Notes: generated from the sequence alone by a model not told the origin. Positions 8,252 to 18,232 are shown, numbered from the stretch's first letter. The stretch: DNA of 64,000 bases from Octadecabacter dasysiphoniae (GCF_021532615.1 NZ_JAKGAQ010000002.1:968501-1032500), one strand, 5' to 3'. Program-made: numbers and translations.

Positions 8252-8796
8252 GGGGCTTCCAGTATTGTGATGTGGGTGGTGCCATAGCGGCGTTGATCAA
8301 GCATCGTAAAGCCCGGCAACGGTGGTTGTGGCGCGGATTCTTCCCAGACGATGATCGCCTTATCAGCGATCCAACCCGCGCCGCGTGCCGCGGCAATCGC
8401 CTTTTGCCCAAGGCCCTGACCATAAGGCGGATCAAGAAAAATCAGGTCGGCTTGATGCGGGGCTCCTGTTAGGCGTGTGGCATCGGTTTCCAGCAGAACG
8501 ACGTCAGCCTGTCTTTTGGCCTTGGCGATGTTTTCGGTGATCAAGCGCTGCCCGACGCGCCCGTTTTCAACGAATGTGACATGGGTGGCACCGCGCGAAA
8601 GCGCCTCGAGCCCCAGCGCGCCGGTTCCTGCAAACAAATCCAGAACCCGCGCACCATGCGGCAGACCACGCCCCATCAACACATTAAAAAGGCTTTCGCG
8701 AACGCGGTCAGGTGTTGGGCGCAGATGTGCTGCGGCGTCGCCATCGCCGACATTGGCAAGGGTCAGGCCACGATGCTGCCCGGCGATGATCCTCAT
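8248..8796 (-). CDS. rsmD: 16S rRNA (guanine(966)-N(2))-methyltransferase
   Basis: This 182-residue SAM-dependent methyltransferase matches RsmD, which methylates G966 of 16S rRNA. It has the N-terminal RIIAGQHRG, RPTPDRVRESLFNVL, the SAM-binding VLDLFAGTGALGLEALSRGA, and the catalytic LIFLDPPYGQG of N2/N6 amino-methyltransferases. Length is as expected. It overlaps the genes on either side by 4 bp, so it is translated in an operon with a HAD phosphatase and a flavin reductase. That partnership is not obviously functional. Confidence 0.95.
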   Translation of the reverse strand: MRIIAGQHRGLTLANVGDGDAAAHLRPTPDRVRESLFNVLMGRGLPHGARVLDLFAGTGALGLEALSRGATHVTFVENGRVGQRLITENIAKAKRQADVVLLETDATRLTGAPHQADLIFLDPPYGQGLGQKAIAAARGAGWIADKAIIVWEESAPQPPLPGFTMLDQRRYGTTHITILEAP

Positions 8797-10001
8797 GCTT
8801 TCAGCAGCGCCTTCATGTCGGTGTCCGGGTTGGCAATGACATCTGGCGCGGGGGATTTCCCCGCCTCAATCAGGCGTTTGCCGATCATATAGCTGCGCGG
8901 ATCGTTCATCGCGTCCACGGCCAGCAGGGTTTCGCCGTCATAATACCAATGGGATTGCGCATCGCCGGTCCGCCGCGTGACGACGTGATCATACCCGATG
9001 TTCAGACCCGCGATTTGCAATTTGCAATCATATTGGTCCGACCAGAACCAAGGTTTAGGTGCGTAGTCCGTATTTGCACCCAGCATATTGCGCGCCACAG
9101 TTTCGGCCTGATCAATGGCGTTGCCCACACTTTCAAGGCGGATTTGCGCGCCTTTCCAGGCCAGTGTCGCACAATCGCCAGCGGCCCAAATGTGCGGATC
9201 AGACGTGCGCCCCTGCGCGTTTGTCAGGATGCCATTGTCATAGGCCACCCCCGCACTTTCGGCCAGCGCAGTCGCCGGGTAAATCCCGACCCCGACAATC
9301 ACGAAATCTACATCAAGCTCCATCCCGTCCGACAAAACAGCGCCGCGCACGCGGTCTTCGCCGACCAATCGTTCAAGCCCCACACCTTCACGGATATCCA
9401 CGCCATGCACCGTGTGAAGATCGCGGAAATAGTCGGATGTTTCGGGCGCGGCCACCCGTTGCAAAATACGGTCAGCCATTTCGACCAGCACGACATGCAG
9501 CCCCAGTTTGGCCGCCACCGCTGCCGCCTCAAGCCCGATGTAGCCGCCGCCGATAATCAACAAACGCCGCCCCTTAACGAATTCGGGCGTCATCGCGTCC
9601 GCATCGGCCAAATCACGCACGGTATAAACGCCGTCCAGATCACCGCCAATCGCGGCGGGCAGCGTGCGCGGATGTGACCCCGTGGTAAACGCGAGGTGGT
9701 CGTAGACCAGCACCTCGTCGCCCTCAAGTGTCACGGTTTTGTTCGTCGCATCAACAGCCACGGCGCGGGTGCCGGTGCGCAGGTTGATGTCATTGCCATC
9801 ATACCAATCACGCGGGCGCAGAAACAAACGTTCGCGCTCCATCTCGCCCAGCAAATAGGCCTTGGACAATGCGGGGCGCTGATAAGGGGGGCCGTCTTCC
9901 GCACCCAACAGCGTAATTTCCCCTTCGAACCCTTCAGATCGAAGTTTTCCAACCAAGGATGCGCCTGCCTGGCCCGCGCCGATCACCACAATATGGCTCA
10001 T
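8793..10001 (-). CDS. FAD-dependent NAD(P)H:ferredoxin/rubredoxin reductase-like protein
   Basis: The 402-residue protein has the two-Rossmann layout of putidaredoxin/rhodocoxin reductases. The FAD motif IVVIGAGQAGASLVGKLR is at the N-terminus, the NADH motif LLIIGGGYIGLEAAAVAAKLG near residue 145, and the FAD-binding HIWAAGDCA near residue 270. The C-terminal reductase domain starts around residue 320 (PWFWSDQYDCKLQIAGLN). Such enzymes pass electrons to a ferredoxin for P450s or dioxygenases, but no ferredoxin or oxygenase gene is nearby, so the partner is unknown. It is the first gene of the operon and is divergent from the peroxiredoxin gene. Confidence 0.9.
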   Translation of the reverse strand: MSHIVVIGAGQAGASLVGKLRSEGFEGEITLLGAEDGPPYQRPALSKAYLLGEMERERLFLRPRDWYDGNDINLRTGTRAVAVDATNKTVTLEGDEVLVYDHLAFTTGSHPRTLPAAIGGDLDGVYTVRDLADADAMTPEFVKGRRLLIIGGGYIGLEAAAVAAKLGLHVVLVEMADRILQRVAAPETSDYFRDLHTVHGVDIREGVGLERLVGEDRVRGAVLSDGMELDVDFVIVGVGIYPATALAESAGVAYDNGILTNAQGRTSDPHIWAAGDCATLAWKGAQIRLESVGNAIDQAETVARNMLGANTDYAPKPWFWSDQYDCKLQIAGLNIGYDHVVTRRTGDAQSHWYYDGETLLAVDAMNDPRSYMIGKRLIEAGKSPAPDVIANPDTDMKALLKA

Positions 10002-10084
10002 TCGTCTTATCCTGTCTGGTTGCTGCCAAAACAGACCCTATATTGTGGGCAACGATCAACGCAATTCCCAAAGAAGGACGCGAC

Positions 10085-10573
10085 ATGACAATTTCAGTAG
10101 GTGACAGACTTCCCGATGCAATGCTGGTGAAAATGGGCGAAGAAGGACCGGAGCAGGTTTCTGTGTCCACATTGACCGAAGGACGCACTGTCGTGATTTT
10201 CGCCGTCCCTGGTGCCTATACGGGCGTCTGCACAACCGCCCACGTCCCGAGCTTTATCCGCACCAAGGACACGTTCAAAGAACGCGGCGTCGAAGAAATT
10301 ATCTGTATTTCCGTCAATGACCCGTTTGTCATGGCCAATTGGGGTGAAACGACCGGCGCCGCCGAGGCTGGGATCGCAATGTTGGGCGACGCAGAAGGCA
10401 CGTTTACGAAAGCCATCGGAATGGAGTTTTCCGCCCCGCCCGCGGGTCTGATCGGGCGATCCAAACGCTACGCGATGTTGGTGATGGACGGCGAAGTCAA
10501 AGTCCTGAAACAAGAAGATAGCCCCGGCGAATGCGGAATTTCCGCGGGCGAAGGTCTGCTGGACGACATGTAA
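10085..10573 (+). CDS. Peroxiredoxin, Prx5/AhpE-like
   Basis: This 162-residue thiol peroxidase has the peroxidatic motif VPGAYTGVCTTAHVPSF with Cys49. Near the C-terminus EDSPGECGIS supplies a second cysteine that could act as resolving residue. The organisation is that of the Prx5 subfamily (hybrid or 2-Cys), which reduces H2O2 and alkyl hydroperoxides with glutaredoxin or thioredoxin. I chose the ATG at 10085, after an AAGAAGGACG ribosome binding site, over long upstream in-frame extensions that cross the neighbouring promoter. The neighbouring divergent flavin reductase could share a stress-related promoter region. Confidence 0.94.
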   Translation: MTISVGDRLPDAMLVKMGEEGPEQVSVSTLTEGRTVVIFAVPGAYTGVCTTAHVPSFIRTKDTFKERGVEEIICISVNDPFVMANWGETTGAAEAGIAMLGDAEGTFTKAIGMEFSAPPAGLIGRSKRYAMLVMDGEVKVLKQEDSPGECGISAGEGLLDDM

Positions 10574-10579
10574 TTGGTC

Positions 10580-10605
10580 GCGCTGGTGGGTTACCCTGCC
10601 AGCGC
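10580..10605. terminator. Stem-loop between convergent peroxiredoxin and pterin dehydratase genes
   Basis: GCGCTGG (10580-10586) pairs with CCAGCGC (10599-10605), with an additional GGG/CCC pairing inside the loop. It sits between two convergent genes and overlaps the last codons of the minus gene. There is no T-tract, so if it terminates, it does so weakly or with Rho. Confidence 0.4.
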
Positions 10606-10869
10606 ATCCATCCGCTTGGCCAGTTTCAGGTCAAGATCTGACAATCCGCCTGTGTCGTGGGTCGTCAGCGTCACTTTCACAGTTTTGTAAACATTGAACC
10701 ATTCGGGATGGTGGTTCAGTTTTTCTGCGGTAATCGCGACTGATGTCATCCAGCCGAACGCTTCAATGAAATTCTTAAACTGGAACGTTTTGTCGGCAGT
10801 TGCGTCACCAACGTCCCATCCCGAAGCGGTCAATGCATCACGGCCCGCTTGATCCAAAGGTTCGCTCAT
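10591..10869 (-). CDS. phhB: 4a-hydroxytetrahydrobiopterin dehydratase (pterin-4a-carbinolamine dehydratase)
   Basis: The 92-residue protein matches the PCD/DCoH family, which dehydrates pterin-4a-carbinolamine to regenerate tetrahydrobiopterin after aromatic amino acid hydroxylation. The active-site stretch [15 protein letters not shown] and the following [22 protein letters not shown] are diagnostic. No phenylalanine hydroxylase is in the window. In alphaproteobacteria the family is also thought to act in molybdopterin metabolism. It is the last gene of an operon and overlaps the upstream GNAT gene by 4 bp. Confidence 0.94.
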   Translation of the reverse strand: MSEPLDQAGRDALTASGWDVGDATADKTFQFKNFIEAFGWMTSVAITAEKLNHHPEWFNVYKTVKVTLTTHDTGGLSDLDLKLAKRMDALAG

Positions 10870-12080
10870 TCCTGTTCCTCCACATTCGCTTTTTTGAACG
10901 GTCCGTACGATGTCAGGACCTCAATTTCTTCATCCACCGCCTTGCGCTCGGCCTCCAGATAATCGGCGACCGCGCTACGAAATCCTGCGTCTTTGAACCA
11001 ATGCAGTGAATGTGTCGTCACGGGCAAATACCCGCGGGCGAGCTTGTGTTCACCTTGCGCGCCCGCCTCGACGGATGCCATGTCATGCGCCAATGCATAA
11101 TCAATCGCCTGATAATAACAGATTTCAAAGTGTAGGCAGGGGTGGTTTTCCGCGCAGCCCCAATAGCGCCCATAAAGCGTGTCCCGCCCGATAAAGTTCA
11201 ACGCCCCTGCAATCGGCACGCCGTCCTTCATGGCAAAGACCAGCAACATATCATCGCGCAAGGTTTCGTGGGCAATGTCGAAAAACTTGCGCGTCAGATA
11301 CGGTTGGCCCCACTTTCGTGCGCCTGTGTCTTGATAAAATTCCCAAAACGCATCCCAGTGGTGCGGTTCAATCTGATCGCCCGTCAGCTGGATGATATCG
11401 CCGCCGAAATCCTGCGCGACGCGCCGTTCCTTGCGCAGCGTTTTGCGTTTGCGCGATGAAAGTGCGGCCAAAAACGCATCCCAATCCGCATACCTGTCAT
11501 TGGCCCAGTGATACTGCTGGGACGTGCGGTGTAGCAGGCCCATTTCGGCCCCCGCCAACGCCTCGCCCTCGGTGCAAAATGTCGTATGAAGCGACGACAG
11601 ATCATTGTCAGACGCGATCTGAACAGCGCCTTGGATAAGGGCAGACATACCCTGAACTTCGTACCCTTCGCGGGTCAAAAACCGCCGCCCCGTGGCGGGC
11701 GTAAATGGCACCGCAATCTGCAGTTTGGGGTAGTACCGCCCGCCGGATCGTTCATAGGCATGGGCGAAATTGTGGTCGAACATGTATTCGCCCTGGCTGT
11801 GGTTCTTGCCATAAAGAGGGGCCACTGCGATCAATGTCCCATCCTGACGTGCGGCCAGATAATGCGGATCCCACCCCGTACCAGCCCCGACACTGCCGCT
11901 GTCCTGCAACGCCTTCAGAAAACGGTGTGTGGTAAACGGATCAATCGGGCGTCCATCGGTGGCTTCGGGGCAGGCACAGGCATCCCACTCGGCCGGATCA
12001 AACCCGCCAAGGTTCAGGTGTGTGGTGATTTCGATTGTGCTGCCGTCCATTACAAACAAGTGGCGCGGCGCGCGGCGCAA
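10866..12080 (-). CDS. GNAT family protein, DUF482/COG3146 type
   Basis: The 404-residue protein belongs to the large GNAT-like family COG3146 (PF04339), annotated as peptidogalycan biosynthesis or acyl-CoA acyltransferase. Recognisable parts are [33 protein letters not shown] in the middle, [27 protein letters not shown] and [15 protein letters not shown]. The biochemical role is unknown, though it probably transfers acyl groups. An internal ATG at 12050 ([13 protein letters not shown]) is a plausible alternative start, since the first ten residues (RRAPRHLFV) look like non-coding leader. It directly abuts the GDPD gene. Confidence 0.85.
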   Translation of the reverse strand: MRRAPRHLFVMDGSTIEITTHLNLGGFDPAEWDACACPEATDGRPIDPFTTHRFLKALQDSGSVGAGTGWDPHYLAARQDGTLIAVAPLYGKNHSQGEYMFDHNFAHAYERSGGRYYPKLQIAVPFTPATGRRFLTREGYEVQGMSALIQGAVQIASDNDLSSLHTTFCTEGEALAGAEMGLLHRTSQQYHWANDRYADWDAFLAALSSRKRKTLRKERRVAQDFGGDIIQLTGDQIEPHHWDAFWEFYQDTGARKWGQPYLTRKFFDIAHETLRDDMLLVFAMKDGVPIAGALNFIGRDTLYGRYWGCAENHPCLHFEICYYQAIDYALAHDMASVEAGAQGEHKLARGYLPVTTHSLHWFKDAGFRSAVADYLEAERKAVDEEIEVLTSYGPFKKANVEEQE

Positions 12081-12830
12081 TCAAGCACGGTAACCTTCAA
12101 AGGTGATGTTATCGGCGATTTTGCGGGCGCGGGCCTCAATTTCAGGGCTGCGCACGGTCCAACATAAAATCGGCACGCCGCGGTCTTGCAGCGCAATCAC
12201 ATGGGGGGATGCCAGATCATCCTGCTGGTGGCTGATGAAACAGGCACCCACACGGTCAAAATCAGGGATGCGCGCCTGCGCGTATCGCACGGCTTTCGGG
12301 ACCATCGGCCAGTCTTTCGCGGGGTAGGAACAGGTTGTAATTCCGCGCGGAATGTCGGGCGCGAATTGCTGGCAGGCGGCGACCGAATTAGGATTGAACG
12401 ACATCAGCGCGACATCGCCTTCATACCCCTTCAAATCCTGCGCGACGGCGTTTTCCAGCGGGCCTACGTTCGGGCCAAGGGCGCCGTCTTGGTCCTTAAT
12501 TTCGATCAACAACGGCACACGCCCCGCCACAACCTTTAGTACCGCTGCAAGGGTCGGGATTGTGCCACCCCCGCCAGACAGTGCGATTGCACCCAATCCT
12601 GCCGAACTGGCCTGTGCGATGGGCCCGGACACCCCGGTAAGACGCGCAAGATCGTAGTCATGAAACACCATCGGCACCCCGTCCTTTGACGGTTGAATAT
12701 CGATCTCAATCCCGTAGCCCGCATCGACGGCGGCTCGCACAGCCGCAAGCGAATTTTCAGCCATCGTGTCATCATGCAAAGCACGGTGGGCCAACGGGCG
12801 GTTCAAGAATGTTTTGGGAAGCGACATCAT
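12081..12830 (-). CDS. Glycerophosphodiester phosphodiesterase
   Basis: The 249-residue protein is a GDPD-family TIM barrel hydrolysing glycerophosphodiesters to glycerol-3-phosphate and an alcohol. It shows the N-terminal AHRALHDDTMAENSLAAVRAAV, the metal-binding IEIDIQPSKDGVPMVFHDYDLARLTG (Glu, Asp and His ligands) and the strand PLLIEIKDQDG. No signal peptide is visible, so it is probably cytoplasmic. It overlaps the RidA gene by 4 bp and abuts the DUF482 gene; this gene order is recurrent in Rhodobacterales as far as I recall. Confidence 0.93.
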   Translation of the reverse strand: MMSLPKTFLNRPLAHRALHDDTMAENSLAAVRAAVDAGYGIEIDIQPSKDGVPMVFHDYDLARLTGVSGPIAQASSAGLGAIALSGGGGTIPTLAAVLKVVAGRVPLLIEIKDQDGALGPNVGPLENAVAQDLKGYEGDVALMSFNPNSVAACQQFAPDIPRGITTCSYPAKDWPMVPKAVRYAQARIPDFDRVGACFISHQQDDLASPHVIALQDRGVPILCWTVRSPEIEARARKIADNITFEGYRA

Positions 12831-13285
12831 GCGATTTCGAAAATGGCTTCGATTTCGACGGCCACGCCAAACGGCAATGACGCGGCGGATACGGCACTGC
12901 GCGCGTGACGCCCTTTGTCGCCCAGTGCTTCGACCATGAAATCTGATGCGCCGTTGATGACTTTCGGCTGATCGCCAAAATCAGCAGTAGAATTGACGAA
13001 GCCGACCAGTTTCACAACCCGCACAAGGCGATCAATATCGCCGCCGCACCCGGCCTTAAGCTGCGCCAAAAGCGAAATCGCACAGGTTCGGGCGGCGGCT
13101 GCACCGTCTTCGGCGGTCATATCCGCGCCCAGCTTTCCGGTGATAAAACCGTCTGCGTCGGCTGAAATTTGGCCTGACACAAACAACTGGTTTCCGCTCA
13201 GAACCCAGGGCACGTAATTGGCTGCGGGGGCAGGGGCGTCCGGCAGGGTAACGCCGAGTTCTGCAAGACGGGCTTCGATAGACAT
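12827..13285 (-). CDS. RidA family protein (reactive enamine/imine deaminase-like)
   Basis: This 152-residue YjgF/RidA-type protein belongs to the longer RidA subfamily rather than archetypal 130-residue RidA. Visible features are VPWVLSGNQLFVSGQIS, GAAAARTCAISLLAQLKAG, VRVVKLVGFVNSTADF and the C-terminal RHARSAVSAASLPFGVAVEIEA. The Arg in that last motif corresponds to the carboxylate-binding residue of active members. It would remove reactive 2-aminoacrylate or related imines. It is the first gene of the operon with a strong AGGAGG ribosome binding site 7 bases before the ATG. Confidence 0.93.
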   Translation of the reverse strand: MSIEARLAELGVTLPDAPAPAANYVPWVLSGNQLFVSGQISADADGFITGKLGADMTAEDGAAAARTCAISLLAQLKAGCGGDIDRLVRVVKLVGFVNSTADFGDQPKVINGASDFMVEALGDKGRHARSAVSAASLPFGVAVEIEAIFEIA

Positions 13286-13315
13286 GGGCGGTCCTCCTGA
13301 AAAGTTACGGGCACG

Positions 13316-14608
13316 CTATCCGTCCCTGAAAGTCCGCGCAATGTAATCCATGAGGGGCCGCGTCAGGTAGTTAAGCGGCGTGCGATCTGCGGTGCGGATG
13401 AATGTTTCGACAGGCATGCCCGGAAGCAACGTCGCACCCTCTGGCAAACGCGTAATTTCGCCCTCGTTCAGCACGATTTCTGCGCGGTAATAGGATGCGC
13501 TTGTGGCGGTGTCGGTGAAAGCATCCGCAGAGACCAGGGCCACGGTGCCATAAAGCTCCGGTGTGGTGCGTTGATCCAACGCCGAGAACCGAATGCTGAC
13601 ATCCTGCCCAATCGTGAGAACATCGATGTCCGTCGGGGCCACCTGCGCTGCGATCACAAGGGGGCGATCCTGCGGGACAATAAACAGCAGCGGATCAGCG
13701 GCGCGGATGACCGCACGCGATCCAAACACCTGAAGCCCGTAAACGATCCCGCCGACAGGGGCGCGAATATCCAGGCGGTCCAATTTACGCACAAGGGTCG
13801 TGCGTTGTTCACGCAGTTCCAATTCGTTGAACTGAAGGTCGCGCAGGCGTGTAATCGCCTCTTCTCTGCGGGTGTCTTCCAGCCCGAGAATCTCGATCTC
13901 GATCTCGATGATGCGTTCGCCGGCACCGCCAACCGATGCCGTCAATTCGCCCACCTGACCGCGTAAACGAGCCTGTTCGCGTTGTAAATTCAGCACAACG
14001 GACGCTTGCGCCAAACCGCGATCCAGGAGCGCCTGTTGATTGGTCAGCTCTTCGTCGATCAGGCCCATTTGCGTTTCCAACGCGTCCTGTTGGGCCGTTA
14101 TACCGCGCACTTGTGACGCGATCTGGTTCTTGCGGTTCATCAACTGTTCAATGCGCCGCGCTTCGGAATCCAGCCGCGCTGAAAATAGGTTGATCTGACC
14201 GTTTTTCAGCCCTTCCACAGTGTCTGGGTTGGCTTCGTCCAGCAGCGGATCAAATGTCAGGGTATCGGCATTGTCACGCTCTGCCTCAAATCGGGCGCGC
14301 CGCGCGAGGACTTCGAACAACTGACCTTCGATAACGGAAAGACTGGCCCGTAGATCTTGTGCGTCAAGGCGCACCAGAACGTCGCCGGACGCCACAACGT
14401 CCCCCTCATCCACGAAAATTTCCGTGACGATACCGCCATCCAAATGCTGTACAACTTGGCGATTTTGATCAACTTCGATCAAGCCGCTGGCAATGACGGC
14501 ACCTGTGATCTGCGCCGTTACGGCCCAACCACCAAAACCGCCCACCAGAACCACCAGCGCCAGAATACCAAGCGTCAAAGGACGCCGTGCGGACCATTCC
14601 GTTTTCAT
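13316..14608 (-). CDS. HlyD family type I secretion periplasmic adaptor subunit
   Basis: The 430-residue protein is a membrane-fusion protein of type I secretion systems. It has one N-terminal membrane segment ([20 protein letters not shown]), a lipoyl half-motif ([20 protein letters not shown]) and a long helical coiled-coil region over about residues 95-280. The second lipoyl half ([16 protein letters not shown]) and a C-terminal beta-barrel part ending [16 protein letters not shown] complete the fold. It bridges the ABC transporter and an outer-membrane TolC channel. The start overlaps the stop of the ABC transporter gene by 4 bp. Confidence 0.95.
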   Translation of the reverse strand: MKTEWSARRPLTLGILALVVLVGGFGGWAVTAQITGAVIASGLIEVDQNRQVVQHLDGGIVTEIFVDEGDVVASGDVLVRLDAQDLRASLSVIEGQLFEVLARRARFEAERDNADTLTFDPLLDEANPDTVEGLKNGQINLFSARLDSEARRIEQLMNRKNQIASQVRGITAQQDALETQMGLIDEELTNQQALLDRGLAQASVVLNLQREQARLRGQVGELTASVGGAGERIIEIEIEILGLEDTRREEAITRLRDLQFNELELREQRTTLVRKLDRLDIRAPVGGIVYGLQVFGSRAVIRAADPLLFIVPQDRPLVIAAQVAPTDIDVLTIGQDVSIRFSALDQRTTPELYGTVALVSADAFTDTATSASYYRAEIVLNEGEITRLPEGATLLPGMPVETFIRTADRTPLNYLTRPLMDYIARTFRDG

Positions 14609-16359
14609 GTCACGCCCCCGCCCTGGCCTTTGCCACGATCAATTTGTGCCCTGTTCGCAAGAATTTGCGCCTTAACTTCGTCCGTCGGGCCAAAGGCTTT
14701 GATGACGCCACCATCAACATACATCAGCTTATCGCACTGCTCGATTGCGGCGGGGCGGTGGGCCATGACAAAAACGCAGCGGCCTTCTTGGCGCATCATG
14801 CGGATCGCGTTGTTCACGGCGATAGACCCTTCATTGTCGAGGTTCGAATTAGGTTCATCCAACACCAGATACACAGGGTCACCATACATCGCACGGGCCA
14901 GCCCAACGCGCTGCACCTGACCACCGGACAAACGCCCGCCACTTGGATCAAGGATGGTATCATATCCGTCGGGCAGCTTCAAAATCATCTCGTGGGCGGC
15001 GGCCCGTTTGGCAGCCTTGATGACAGCCGCATCATCAGGATCGGAAGACATCCGCGCAATATTGTCACGGATTGTACCCGCCAGAAGGGTCACCGTTTGG
15101 GGCAAATACCCGATGTAGCTGCCCAGAATATCGGGGTCATATTGATCCAGCGCCGCCCCATCGAGCCGTATGGTGCCGCCCGCAGGTGCCCAAAGCCCGG
15201 ACAGCGCGCGCGCGAGGGTAGATTTACCTGCGCCAGATGGCCCAATTACCCCCACAGCCTCACCCGGGTTTACCGTAAATGATATCATGCGCAGCGATGC
15301 CTTTGTTTCACCGGGGGGCAAAACCGTCACCTGATCGGCGACAAGCAGGGCCTTTGGTCGTGGCAATTCTGTGCGCGCCTTTGTTGGGGGCACAGCGCCT
15401 AACAGACGCGCAAGGTTTATCCAGCCTGTGTGGCCACGATGCAGAACGGGCCATTGCCCGACAAGCATTTCAATCGGGGCAAGGGCGCGCCCCAGCAAGA
15501 TAGACCCCGCAATCATTGCGCCCGGTGTCAGCTCTCCCTCAAGAACGAGGTAGGCACCCACGCCAAGCATCGCCGATTGCAAGAACAGACGAAAAGATTT
15601 CGACACACTGCCAAAACCGCCCCCCAGATCGCCGGCTTTAATGCCCGCGCGCAACGATTTGTTGCGCAGGTCAATCCAACGCTGAAACGCTGCTTTGCGC
15701 ATGCCAAGCGCTTGAATGGTATCCGCCCCAGTGCGCAGTTGTTCGCCCATGTTTTCGGCGCGGTGCGTTGCTTCGTTGGCGTCTTGCAGGGGGCGTTTGC
15801 TGGTCAACTGGTTTATGATCGCAACCATGATCAAAAGCAGCCCGCCCGTAATGGCAAGGTAGCCCAAGTAGGGGTGAAACACGAAAATGCCGAGCATGAA
15901 AATAAGCGTCCAAGGCAAATCGAACAACGCCATGGCCACGGGGGACGTAATTGCACGTTGCAAGGATTGCAGATCGCGTTGGCCTGTCGCGGCCTCGGCG
16001 GTGGCGCGGCCCTTTGCGCGCGCGGTCATGGCGGCATTGAACACCCTCTCGTCCAGATCCGTCTGCAACTGCGCGCCGATCCGCCCCATAATCCGGCCGC
16101 GGGCGTAATCCAGAATACCCATCATCAGGTACATAAACCCAACGAGAACCGACAACGCGACCAAGGTTTCAAACGACCGTGACCCAAGAACGCGATCATA
16201 CACATTGAGCATGTAAAGCGGCCCGGTCAGCATCAGCGCATTGACGAAACTGCTGAAAATCGCGACGAACCAATACAATCCGCGCGACCGCTTGCGAATA
16301 TCGACAAGTTCGGCGCGGCCCTCACGGATCTCGGCGCGGGTCGGTTCTTTCAGCATCAT
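14605..16359 (-). CDS. Type I secretion system permease/ATPase
   Basis: This 584-residue ABC exporter half-transporter belongs to the PrtD/RsaD-like type I secretion family. An N-terminal transmembrane domain over about residues 25-310 is followed by an ATPase domain with Walker [10 protein letters not shown], signature [17 protein letters not shown] and Walker [14 protein letters not shown]. It probably exports an RTX or similar C-terminal-signal protein together with the HlyD-like adaptor. Neither a substrate nor a TolC gene is in the window. The gene is divergent from mlaA with about 170 bp between. Confidence 0.95.
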   Translation of the reverse strand: MMLKEPTRAEIREGRAELVDIRKRSRGLYWFVAIFSSFVNALMLTGPLYMLNVYDRVLGSRSFETLVALSVLVGFMYLMMGILDYARGRIMGRIGAQLQTDLDERVFNAAMTARAKGRATAEAATGQRDLQSLQRAITSPVAMALFDLPWTLIFMLGIFVFHPYLGYLAITGGLLLIMVAIINQLTSKRPLQDANEATHRAENMGEQLRTGADTIQALGMRKAAFQRWIDLRNKSLRAGIKAGDLGGGFGSVSKSFRLFLQSAMLGVGAYLVLEGELTPGAMIAGSILLGRALAPIEMLVGQWPVLHRGHTGWINLARLLGAVPPTKARTELPRPKALLVADQVTVLPPGETKASLRMISFTVNPGEAVGVIGPSGAGKSTLARALSGLWAPAGGTIRLDGAALDQYDPDILGSYIGYLPQTVTLLAGTIRDNIARMSSDPDDAAVIKAAKRAAAHEMILKLPDGYDTILDPSGGRLSGGQVQRVGLARAMYGDPVYLVLDEPNSNLDNEGSIAVNNAIRMMRQEGRCVFVMAHRPAAIEQCDKLMYVDGGVIKAFGPTDEVKAQILANRAQIDRGKGQGGGVT

Positions 16360-16527
16360 GGGCGCTTTTTCGCCTTCCTTGGTGTTTTGCCTGCGGTTAT
16401 GCGGACTTAGTGTTAAAACTTTGTCGCATATGCATCACGCCCGGCCACATTGTCATTACTGCCTCTGGCTATCCGAAACCAAAGTATTACTTCCCTCCTA
16501 TTAACAACCTCTGTTCGGAATTCGCCA

Positions 16528-17286
16528 TTGTCACGCTCTTTGCCTATCCACTTTCGCGCCATCTGCGTCCTATCCGCCATAGCGGTTCTTTCGGCCTGCA
16601 CGGCCCCGACGCCGGGCGCCCAGTTCAACGATCCGTACGAAGATACAAACCGCAGTGTTCACGCCTTCAACAAAGGCTTGGATCGCAACGTGTTGCGCCC
16701 CGCAGGTCAGGTTGCATCCGTCGTGCCGGAAGAATTCACAACGCCGGTCGCGAATTTTGCAGATAACATCGCCTTACCGGGCATGGTAGCCAACGGATTG
16801 CTGCAGGCGGATATCGGCGGGGCCGTGACAAATACCATGCGGTTTATCATCAATTCCACAGTTGGAATTGGCGGCCTGTTTGACCCGGCCGGCGGTATCG
16901 GCATCGACGAAGACTCCACCGATTTCGGTGAAACCCTCTCTGTGTGGGGCGCGCCTGAGGGTGCCTATGTTGAATTGCCGGTGTTTGGTCCATCCACGGA
17001 ACGCGATGCCGTGGGAACGTTTGTTGACCTGATTTTCGATCCGCTCCAAAGCGTTGGCACAGCGACCCAAGTGAAATACAGCACAGGGTCACGCATCGCG
17101 AGCCTCGCGATTTCACGCGGCACATTCATGGATACATTCGACAGCGTGCTCTATGACAGTGCCGACAGCTACGCACAGGCCCGTCTTGTGTACTTGCAGA
17201 ATCGGCGCTTTGAATTGGGCGAGGCCCCACCCGCGGCCTCCGAAATCGACCCGTTCGCAAGTGATCTGAGTATTGAAGGATTTTAA
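16528..17286 (+). CDS. mlaA: MlaA (VacJ) family lipoprotein
   Basis: This protein of about 252 residues matches VacJ/MlaA, the outer-membrane lipoprotein that removes phospholipids from the outer leaflet. A lipobox AVLSAC places the lipidated cysteine at residue 24. The MlaA domain follows with DPYEDTNRSVHAFNKGLDR, PVANFADNIALPG, FIINSTVGIGGLFDPA and DFGETLSVWGAPEGAYVELP. No ATG gives a sensible signal peptide; I propose the TTG at 16528, while another TTG at 16450 would add 26 residues. It overlaps the mlaC-like gene by 1 bp. Confidence 0.9.
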   Translation: MSRSLPIHFRAICVLSAIAVLSACTAPTPGAQFNDPYEDTNRSVHAFNKGLDRNVLRPAGQVASVVPEEFTTPVANFADNIALPGMVANGLLQADIGGAVTNTMRFIINSTVGIGGLFDPAGGIGIDEDSTDFGETLSVWGAPEGAYVELPVFGPSTERDAVGTFVDLIFDPLQSVGTATQVKYSTGSRIASLAISRGTFMDTFDSVLYDSADSYAQARLVYLQNRRFELGEAPPAASEIDPFASDLSIEGF

Positions 17287-17885
17287 TGATGCCGAACCTT
17301 AGTTTTTCCCGCCGCAATGTGTTGGCAATCGGCGGCGCAAGCCTTCTGGCAACCGCGCCGCTTCCTGGCTTTGCGCTGACCGGAAGCGAAGCGGAGCGTT
17401 TGGTGAATTCTGCCGTGACCGACATCAACAGCGTGATTTCCTCGGGTGCGTCCGTCAATTCGATGGTCAACAGCTTCAAGGGGATTTTTGATCGCTACGC
17501 CGATACCAGCTATCTGGCGGCTTATGCGTTGGGCAATGATGGGCGTTCTGCGTCTAACGCCCAGAAAAGCGCATTTTCCAATGCGTTCGGCATCTACCTC
17601 GCCAACAAATATGGTCGCCGCTTTAATGAATTCGCGGGCGGCCAAATTCAGGTGCAGGGCGCGCAGCCCGTGAACAACTACATGGAAGTCCAGACGCTTG
17701 CCGTGTTGCCGGGCCAATCGCCGTTCCGCGTTGATTTCCACGTGTCTGACCGCCCGGGTCGCCCCGTGTTCTTCAATCTGATCATTGAAGGCATCAATAT
17801 GCTGCTGTCCGAGCGCGCTGAAATCGGTGCGATGCTGGATGCGCGCGGCGGTGACATCGATGCACTGATCCGCGACCTAAGCTGA
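17286..17885 (+). CDS. mlaC: MlaC/Ttg2D family phospholipid-binding protein
   Basis: The 199-residue protein resembles MlaC/Ttg2D, the periplasmic phospholipid carrier of the Mla system. It has an N-terminal SRRNVLAIGGASLLATAP segment with twin arginines and a hydrophobic core, suggesting Tat or Sec export. The body carries FKGIFDRYADTSYLAAYALG and FHVSDRPGRPVFFNLIIEGINML. The ATG overlaps the mlaA stop; a second ATG three bases later is equally possible. The mlaF/E/D genes of the complex are absent here, so the inner-membrane part must be encoded elsewhere. Confidence 0.88.
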   Translation: MMPNLSFSRRNVLAIGGASLLATAPLPGFALTGSEAERLVNSAVTDINSVISSGASVNSMVNSFKGIFDRYADTSYLAAYALGNDGRSASNAQKSAFSNAFGIYLANKYGRRFNEFAGGQIQVQGAQPVNNYMEVQTLAVLPGQSPFRVDFHVSDRPGRPVFFNLIIEGINMLLSERAEIGAMLDARGGDIDALIRDLS

Positions 17886-18232
17886 TGCGCCTCGCAACCG
17901 CTCTTATCCTCGCGCCGGTCCTTGCGACGGCCACGCCCTATGATGGCACATACCGCCAAAACGCCAATGCCGAATGCGCGCTGGTCGGGGTAGATGGTGG
18001 CGCGTTGAAAATCGAAGACGGCATCTTTTATGGTGTCGAAATGGAATGCCGCATGACGCGCCCTGTTCAGGTCGTGGACATGGATGCAACCTTGTACACG
18101 ATGAACTGTTCTGGCGATGGTCAGATTTGGACAGAACGCGCGATGGTCATGAATGACGCCCAAGATGATGGCGGGATCATCATGTTGTGGGACGGCTACG
18201 CCTTTCGCTATTCGCGCTGCGAAGCCGAATAA
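17885..18232 (+). CDS. Hypothetical secreted protein with four cysteines
   Basis: This 115-residue protein begins with a signal peptide (MRLATALILAPVLATATP). The mature part contains four cysteines, in NAECALV, MECRMT, MNCSGD and YSRCEAE, which could form two disulfides in the periplasm. I do not recognise a named family. The start overlaps the mlaC stop, so it is the third gene of the mlaA-mlaC operon and may act in the same envelope process. It converges directly on the PBP gene. Confidence 0.75.
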   Translation: MRLATALILAPVLATATPYDGTYRQNANAECALVGVDGGALKIEDGIFYGVEMECRMTRPVQVVDMDATLYTMNCSGDGQIWTERAMVMNDAQDDGGIIMLWDGYAFRYSRCEAE

